NCBI RefSeq assembly: GCF_018885305.1
Contig: NZ_CP076544.1
Location: 310,001 to 374,000 of the forward strand
Source: Curtobacterium sp. L6-1
GTDB lineage: Bacteria > Actinomycetota > Actinomycetes > Actinomycetales > Microbacteriaceae
Direction of reading: 5' to 3'
Length of the DNA: 64,000 bases
Positions 59,965-64,000 of the stretch are shown here, piece after piece; position 1 is the stretch's first letter; each line of letters opens with the position of its first letter. The position numbers and the translations under genes are program-made. The notes below the pieces were generated by a model. It did not search any database. It worked only from the letters and a program-made list of their open reading frames with translations, and was not told the origin of the DNA.

Positions 59965-60696
59965 CTACAGGCCCCCGGCAACCCTCAGAGTCGCCCCCGT
60001 GGTGTAGGCCGCGTCTGGTGAGAGCAGCCACGCCACGGCTCCTGCGATCTCGTCCGGCATCGCCGCTCGTCCAAGGGGTACGGACGACGCAACCTTTGCC
60101 GGCCGGTCAGGGTCTTGGTGGAAGTCCGTCCAAACGGTCCCCGGCTCAACACAGTTGACTCGTATGCCCTCGGAAGCCACTTCTTTCGAAAGCCCCAGGC
60201 TCAGAGCCGCAACCCCGGCTTTGGCCGCGGCGTAGTGCACGTAGCTCCCAGGGCTGCCGAGGGTCGCCGCTGCCGAACCGATCAGAACGAGAGACCCCGC
60301 TCCTCGGGCCAGGTGGTGCACTGCGGCACGGCTGGTCAGGACGGCACCCAGGAGGTTGACCTCGAGGTCCTGCTTGACATCGCTCGGGTCGAGATCGAAG
60401 AGACGGCCGACGCCTCGGACGGCACCTGCCGCAGCGACGACGCCGGTCAGCGGCCCCAGGTTCTGCGCTTCGCCGAAGAACGCGTCGAGCGAACGGGGGT
60501 CTGTGACATCGACGGCGGCGATCACCGCTCCGCGCCCGAGGGCCTGGACTTCAGCTGCCACCTGGGCTGCGGCGTCGACATCGTCGCGGTACCCGATGAC
60601 CACGTGATGCCCTTCGGCTGCGAGTCGTCTCACGACGGCTGCTCCGATGCCGCGGGACCCGCCCGTGACTGCTGTGACAGGTGAAGGGTTCTGCAT
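59965..60696 (-). CDS. SDR-family oxidoreductase
   Basis: A 243-residue classical short-chain dehydrogenase: GGSRGIGAAVV (NADP-binding), GAVRGVGRLFDL, catalytic Ser in LIGSAAATLG, Tyr-x3-Lys in YVHYAAAKAG. The layout resembles FabG-like reductases. It lies in the lower-GC block and is not near other biosynthetic genes, so its substrate is unknown. Confidence 0.85.
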   Translation of the reverse strand: MQNPSPVTAVTGGSRGIGAAVVRRLAAEGHHVVIGYRDDVDAAAQVAAEVQALGRGAVIAAVDVTDPRSLDAFFGEAQNLGPLTGVVAAAGAVRGVGRLFDLDPSDVKQDLEVNLLGAVLTSRAAVHHLARGAGSLVLIGSAAATLGSPGSYVHYAAAKAGVAALSLGLSKEVASEGIRVNCVEPGTVWTDFHQDPDRPAKVASSVPLGRAAMPDEIAGAVAWLLSPDAAYTTGATLRVAGGL

Positions 60697-60782
60697 GCCG
60701 CCATCCTCACCTACGGAAGCAGCATGGCTGACATCGCCCGTGCCCGGGTAGCCGATCCTCGGCCGAGGCACCGACGCAGCGG

Positions 60783-61361
60783 TCAGTACTCGAGCACTGG
60801 CCACTCCCGCAGCCGTGAGAACCGGGGGCGCGGTGGCACCGGTTCATCGTCGTCCATCACCCGAACCTCCGTGAGCACGGTGATCTCGGTCGTGTCGTAC
60901 GAGCGGTGCGCAACACCGTCCCGCTCGTCGACGACCACTGTCACGCGGTCAGCCGGATCGCGCTCGTGCTCGAACGTCACGAGCAGCCAGTGCCCGTGGA
61001 TCCGTTGGACCAGGATCGGTGCGAAGCTCCCGGGCGAGCCCCACAGCAGGAGGAGCTCCGGGGTGAGCAGCCGAACGGGAGGAGCCACCGCGCCGCTTCG
61101 GGCGAAGCCGACCTCCACCGGCCCGTCGACCGAATGCAGGACGCCTTCCGCGTACTGGTCGCGGTGGTGATCGCCCTGCCGATCGAACGTCCAGCTCTGG
61201 TCACGCTCGTCGACGACGACCTGGAACTGACGCGGTTGCGCCGAGCCGCCCCGCAGCGCTGTCAGGCCGCGAGCAAGTCGTCTGGCCGGGCGTCGGAGCG
61301 CGGCGACCTCGGCCTGGAGGGTCGGGACGTCAGTTGCAGCCAGAACGGTGTCGAAACGCAC
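60783..61361 (-). CDS. Unknown protein, about 190 residues
   Basis: A 192-residue protein I do not recognise. It shows alternating charged strands (FQVVVDERDQSWTFDRQGD, GHWLLVTFEHERDPADRVTV, DERDGVAHRSYDTTEITVL) and ends RLREWPVLEY. No membrane segment or signal peptide. GTG start at 61361. It sits in the same low-bias block as its downstream neighbours and may have been acquired with them. Confidence 0.55.
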   Translation of the reverse strand: MRFDTVLAATDVPTLQAEVAALRRPARRLARGLTALRGGSAQPRQFQVVVDERDQSWTFDRQGDHHRDQYAEGVLHSVDGPVEVGFARSGAVAPPVRLLTPELLLLWGSPGSFAPILVQRIHGHWLLVTFEHERDPADRVTVVVDERDGVAHRSYDTTEITVLTEVRVMDDDEPVPPRPRFSRLREWPVLEY

Positions 61362-61546
61362 GCGTTCAGTCTGGCGCGCACGGCGAACGATCGACGAGCA
61401 CGACGTCTCGTCCGCGGATCCAGGGCATCACCCGGGTCGCCTCCTTCGCGGTGGCCACCGCCCGCTGCGGGACGGCCGGGCGCCGGTCGTGTCACGCGGC
61501 GTCATCGTCCGTGACGGACCCGCGGGCCCCGACGTACGGTCGCGAC

Positions 61547-62947
61547 GTGACCACGAACCGCGAACCCCGGCAGATCCGCTTCAACGCGTTCGACATGAAC
61601 TGCGTCGCCCACCAGTCCTCCGGGCTGTGGCGGCACCCGCGCGACCGTTCCCGGCACTACAACGACCTGTCGTACTGGACCGGCCTGGCGAAGATCCTGG
61701 AGGGCGGCTCCTTCGACGGCATCTTCATCGCGGACGTCCTCGGCACGTACGACGTCTACGGCGGCACCGACGAGGCAGCCCTGCGCACCGGGTCGCAGGT
61801 GCCGGTGAACGACCCGATCCTGCTCGTGTCCGCGATGGCCGCGGTCACCGAGCACCTCGGGTTCGGCATCACCGCCGGCACCGCCTACGAGCACCCGTAC
61901 CCGTTCGCCCGACGCATGTCGACGCTCGACCACCTGACGAAGGGCCGCGTCGGCTGGAACGTCGTCACCGGCTACCTGCCGAGTGCCGCCCGGAACATGG
62001 GGCAGACCGACCAGCTCGGCCACGACGACCGCTACGACGTCGCCGACGAGTACCTCGAGGTCCTCTACAAGCTGTGGGAGGGCTCGTGGGAGGACGACGC
62101 CGTCGTCGAGGACCGCGAGACCGGCGTCTTCACCGACCCCGCCAAGGTGCACCCGATCGAGCACCACGGCACGCACTTCGACGTGCCCGGCATCCACCTG
62201 TCCGAGCCGTCGGTCCAGCGGACGCCGGTCGTCTACCAGGCCGGCGCGTCGCCGCGGGGCATCCGCTTCGCGGCCGAGAACGCCGAGGCCGTCTTCGTCG
62301 GCGCCCCGACCCTGCCGCAGTTGGCCGCGACCGTCGCGAAGATCCGGGACGCCCTGGAGGCTGCTGGTCGCGACCGGTACGCCGCCCGCGTCTACACGCT
62401 GCTCACCGTCATCACCGACGAGACCGACGAGGCCGCGCAGGCGAAGTACCGCGACTACCTGTCCTACGCGTCCGAGGCGGGTGCGCTCGTGCTCAACTCC
62501 GGGTGGATGGGCGTCGACCTGTCGCAGTACGACCTGGACGAGCCGCTCGGCAACATCGAGTCGAACGCGATCCAGTCCGCCGCCGCCAACCTGTCCGCGG
62601 CGACCGGCGAGGACGGCACGACCTGGACGGTGCGGGACATCGCACGGCAGACGGCCATCGGCGGACTCGGGCCGGTCGAGGTCGGCAGCGGGGCGACGAT
62701 CGCGCAGCGGCTGATCGACATCCAGGAGCAGACCGACGTCGACGGGTTCAACCTCGCCTACGCGGTGACCCCGGGCACGTGGGAGGACGTCATCGAGTTC
62801 GTCGTGCCCGAGCTCCGCGCACGGAACGCGTACCCGGACGGCTACCGCGAGGGATCCCTCCGCCACAAGCTGCTCGGCCGGGGCGACCGGCTGCCGGAGG
62901 AGCACCGCGGGGCGTCGTTCCGTGTCGGGGTGTCCGCGACCGCGTGA
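61547..62947 (+). CDS. LLM-class flavin monooxygenase (NtaA/DszA-like)
   Basis: A 466-residue bacterial luciferase-family protein of the nitrilotriacetate monooxygenase component A type. Features: IRFNAFDMNCVAHQSSGLW, FDGIFIADVLGTYDVYGG, GRVGWNVVTGYLPSAARNMG and FNLAYAVTPGTWEDVIEFV. It needs FMNH2 from a separate reductase, not seen here. Its substrate may be an aminopolycarboxylate or sulfur compound. GTG start with TACGGT six bases upstream. Confidence 0.9.
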   Translation: MTTNREPRQIRFNAFDMNCVAHQSSGLWRHPRDRSRHYNDLSYWTGLAKILEGGSFDGIFIADVLGTYDVYGGTDEAALRTGSQVPVNDPILLVSAMAAVTEHLGFGITAGTAYEHPYPFARRMSTLDHLTKGRVGWNVVTGYLPSAARNMGQTDQLGHDDRYDVADEYLEVLYKLWEGSWEDDAVVEDRETGVFTDPAKVHPIEHHGTHFDVPGIHLSEPSVQRTPVVYQAGASPRGIRFAAENAEAVFVGAPTLPQLAATVAKIRDALEAAGRDRYAARVYTLLTVITDETDEAAQAKYRDYLSYASEAGALVLNSGWMGVDLSQYDLDEPLGNIESNAIQSAAANLSAATGEDGTTWTVRDIARQTAIGGLGPVEVGSGATIAQRLIDIQEQTDVDGFNLAYAVTPGTWEDVIEFVVPELRARNAYPDGYREGSLRHKLLGRGDRLPEEHRGASFRVGVSATA

Positions 62948-62953
62948 GCGACC

Positions 62954-63037
62954 ACGACCGTGCTGCTGCCGGGCGGCCTCGTGACCGCCCGACGCACCGA
63001 GGCCGCGGGCCGACGGCGCACGCAGCAGCACGGTCGT
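62954..63037. repeat. 16-bp-arm inverted repeat between LLM and GNAT genes
   Basis: Arms ACGACCGTGCTGCTGC (62954-62969) and GCAGCAGCACGGTCGT (63022-63037) are perfect complements. Inside are smaller stems (for example CGGCCTCG / CGAGGCCG). The last base of the right arm is the first base of the TAGGGT -10 box of the next gene. Confidence 0.8.
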
Positions 63038-63048
63038 AGGGTGGGCCG

Positions 63049-63540
63049 ATGATCGAGTCGACGGCAGCCGTACGGGTCGCGGAACCCGGGGCCGACACCG
63101 ACTCTGCCTGCATCGACCTCTGGGTCGCCGCGGTCGCCGTGCGGGACGGCCGCGCCGAGGACCCCGCGGTGCGTGCCCGGGCAGCGACGAAGTTCGCGGC
63201 CGACCGGGTTGCGCTCGTGGTCGCACCCTCGTCGGACGACGGCGTCCGCGGCTTCGCGCTGGTCACGGCACCCGGGACCGGTGGCGACGGACCGGCCGGT
63301 GCCGCCTACCTCAGCCTGCTGGCCGTGGATCCGTCGGCGCAGGGGAGCGGTCTCGGTCGAGCGCTCCTGGTCGCGGCGGTGGACGCTGCTCGGGCCGCCG
63401 GGTACGCGCACTGCTCCTTGCACGCGCTCGAGGACAACGCCCCCGCACTCCGGCTCTACCGCAGCGCCGGCTTCCGTCCGGTGGGGGAGCCCTTCCCGCA
63501 CGCGCTGAACGGCCGTCCCACGCGGACCTACCTGGTCTGA
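63049..63540 (+). CDS. GNAT-family N-acetyltransferase
   Basis: A 163-residue acetyltransferase. The acetyl-CoA loop QGSGLGRALLVAA (Q/R-x-x-G-x-G/A) and the LYRSAGFRPVGE segment are clear, with LSLLAVDP as the central strand. The substrate is unknown. ATG with TAGGGT six bases upstream. Confidence 0.88.
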   Translation: MIESTAAVRVAEPGADTDSACIDLWVAAVAVRDGRAEDPAVRARAATKFAADRVALVVAPSSDDGVRGFALVTAPGTGGDGPAGAAYLSLLAVDPSAQGSGLGRALLVAAVDAARAAGYAHCSLHALEDNAPALRLYRSAGFRPVGEPFPHALNGRPTRTYLV

Positions 63541-63613
63541 CGCAAGGGGACCGCCCCGGCCGCTGCTCCCGGACAGCCGGTCCCGCCGGCACCGACCGGT
63601 CAGCTGTTCCCGG

Positions 63614-64000
63614 TCAGCGCCGTCCGGCCGGTGCGACCAGCGTCCAGTCGCCGTGCGACGCGACCCGACCGTCGCCCGACGACCGGCCCGTCACCCGGCG
63701 GCGGACCCACGGGACGACGTGGTCGCGGTAGTAGCGCAGCTCCGCGGACACCGACGTCGGCGCGGCGTCCGGGACCGACGGCACCGCAGCCTCCGGTCCG
63801 CTCGCGATCTCGTGCAGGGCGAGGTCGGCCACGCGCTGGTGCCCGAGCGGGTTCATGTGCAGCCGGTCATCGGACCAGAACTCGGCGCGACGCAGGTGCC
63901 GGTCGCGCGAGACGTCCACGAACGGCAGACCCCGGTCGCGGGCGAACCCGGTCAGGGCCTCCGCCCACGCGTCACCCCGGGCGTTGATGAGTCGGCCGAG
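63614..64000 (-). CDS. SGNH/GDSL hydrolase, C-terminal part (runs off the window)
   Basis: The last 128 residues of a protein whose start lies beyond 64000. The block V motif DDRLHMNPLGHQRVADLALHE, with the catalytic Asp-x-x-His pair, marks an SGNH/GDSL esterase or lipase; RGDAWAEALTGFARDRGLPF and VDVSRDRHL precede it, as in secreted-esterase relatives. The stop at 63614 is clear. The nucleophile Ser is outside the window. Confidence 0.82.
   Translation of the reverse strand, partial: LGRLINARGDAWAEALTGFARDRGLPFVDVSRDRHLRRAEFWSDDRLHMNPLGHQRVADLALHEIASGPEAAVPSVPDAAPTSVSAELRYYRDHVVPWVRRRVTGRSSGDGRVASHGDWTLVAPAGRR

Overview
The window is about 64 kb of very GC-rich chromosome with tight gene packing, GTGA/ATGA start-stop overlaps, many GTG starts and many TANNNT boxes 6-8 bases before start codons. 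Together with the gene families (SipW/TasA-type secreted proteins, MT0933-like antitoxin, SufS-SufU pair, C-minus ribosomal protein L36, PhrB-type photolyase) this points to an actinobacterium of the Microbacteriaceae, and Curtobacterium or a close relative is my best guess. No rRNA, tRNA, CRISPR array, integrase, transposase or phage gene was seen.

Layout: (a) 1-7691 is an L-arabinose locus: a lipoprotein sugar-binding protein, a divergent LacI repressor, then araB-araD-araA and an alditol-oxidase-like flavoprotein. Identical 12-bp palindromes sit on both promoters. (b) 7831-14284 holds an unknown protein and a peptide/nickel-type ABC importer (binding protein, fused double ATPase, two permeases). 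(c) 14381-20116 holds a DUF2087-like protein, an Eis-like acetyltransferase, an iron-sulfur photolyase, an unknown protein and a MurE-like ligase. (d) 20083-26173 is the most distinctive part: two tandem paralogous four-gene cassettes on the minus strand, each encoding an alternate-type signal peptide protein, two SipW-dependent/TasA-like secreted proteins and a SipW-type signal peptidase. Both have the same palindrome immediately upstream of the -10 box. (e) 26541-36104 holds pnuC, two ABC exporters, a threonine aldolase, a phosphoesterase, a quinone-reductase-like enzyme and a LolA/RseB-like exported protein.

(f) 36235-41237 looks like a four-carbon polyol (threitol/erythrulose) catabolic cluster: RpiB-like isomerase, DhaK-DhaL kinase, a deletion-damaged polyol MFS permease, an SDR dehydrogenase and a SorC-type regulator. 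(g) 41309-43761 contains a DinB-like protein, a zinc-starvation pair (Zur-like box between a P-loop-less CobW paralogue and a zinc-free L36) and a histidine phosphatase. (h) 44010-47948 holds glpD with its divergent SorC regulator and an AraC regulator. (i) 48104-64000 holds alanine dehydrogenase, a TspO-like membrane protein, CorA, a GH36 alpha-galactosidase, a ClC-type channel, an orphan antitoxin, sufS-sufU, a hydrolase, a MarR/VOC pair with two operators, a block of weaker codon bias (about 59.1-61.4 kb), an LLM monooxygenase, a GNAT protein and the end of an SGNH hydrolase.

Much of the content concerns plant-derived sugars and polyols (arabinose, alditols, alpha-galactosides, threitol, glycerol), with local LacI, SorC, AraC and MarR control, which fits a plant- or soil-associated life. 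A family of hairpins with the core GGACGGGAGGC recurs at gene ends across the whole window.
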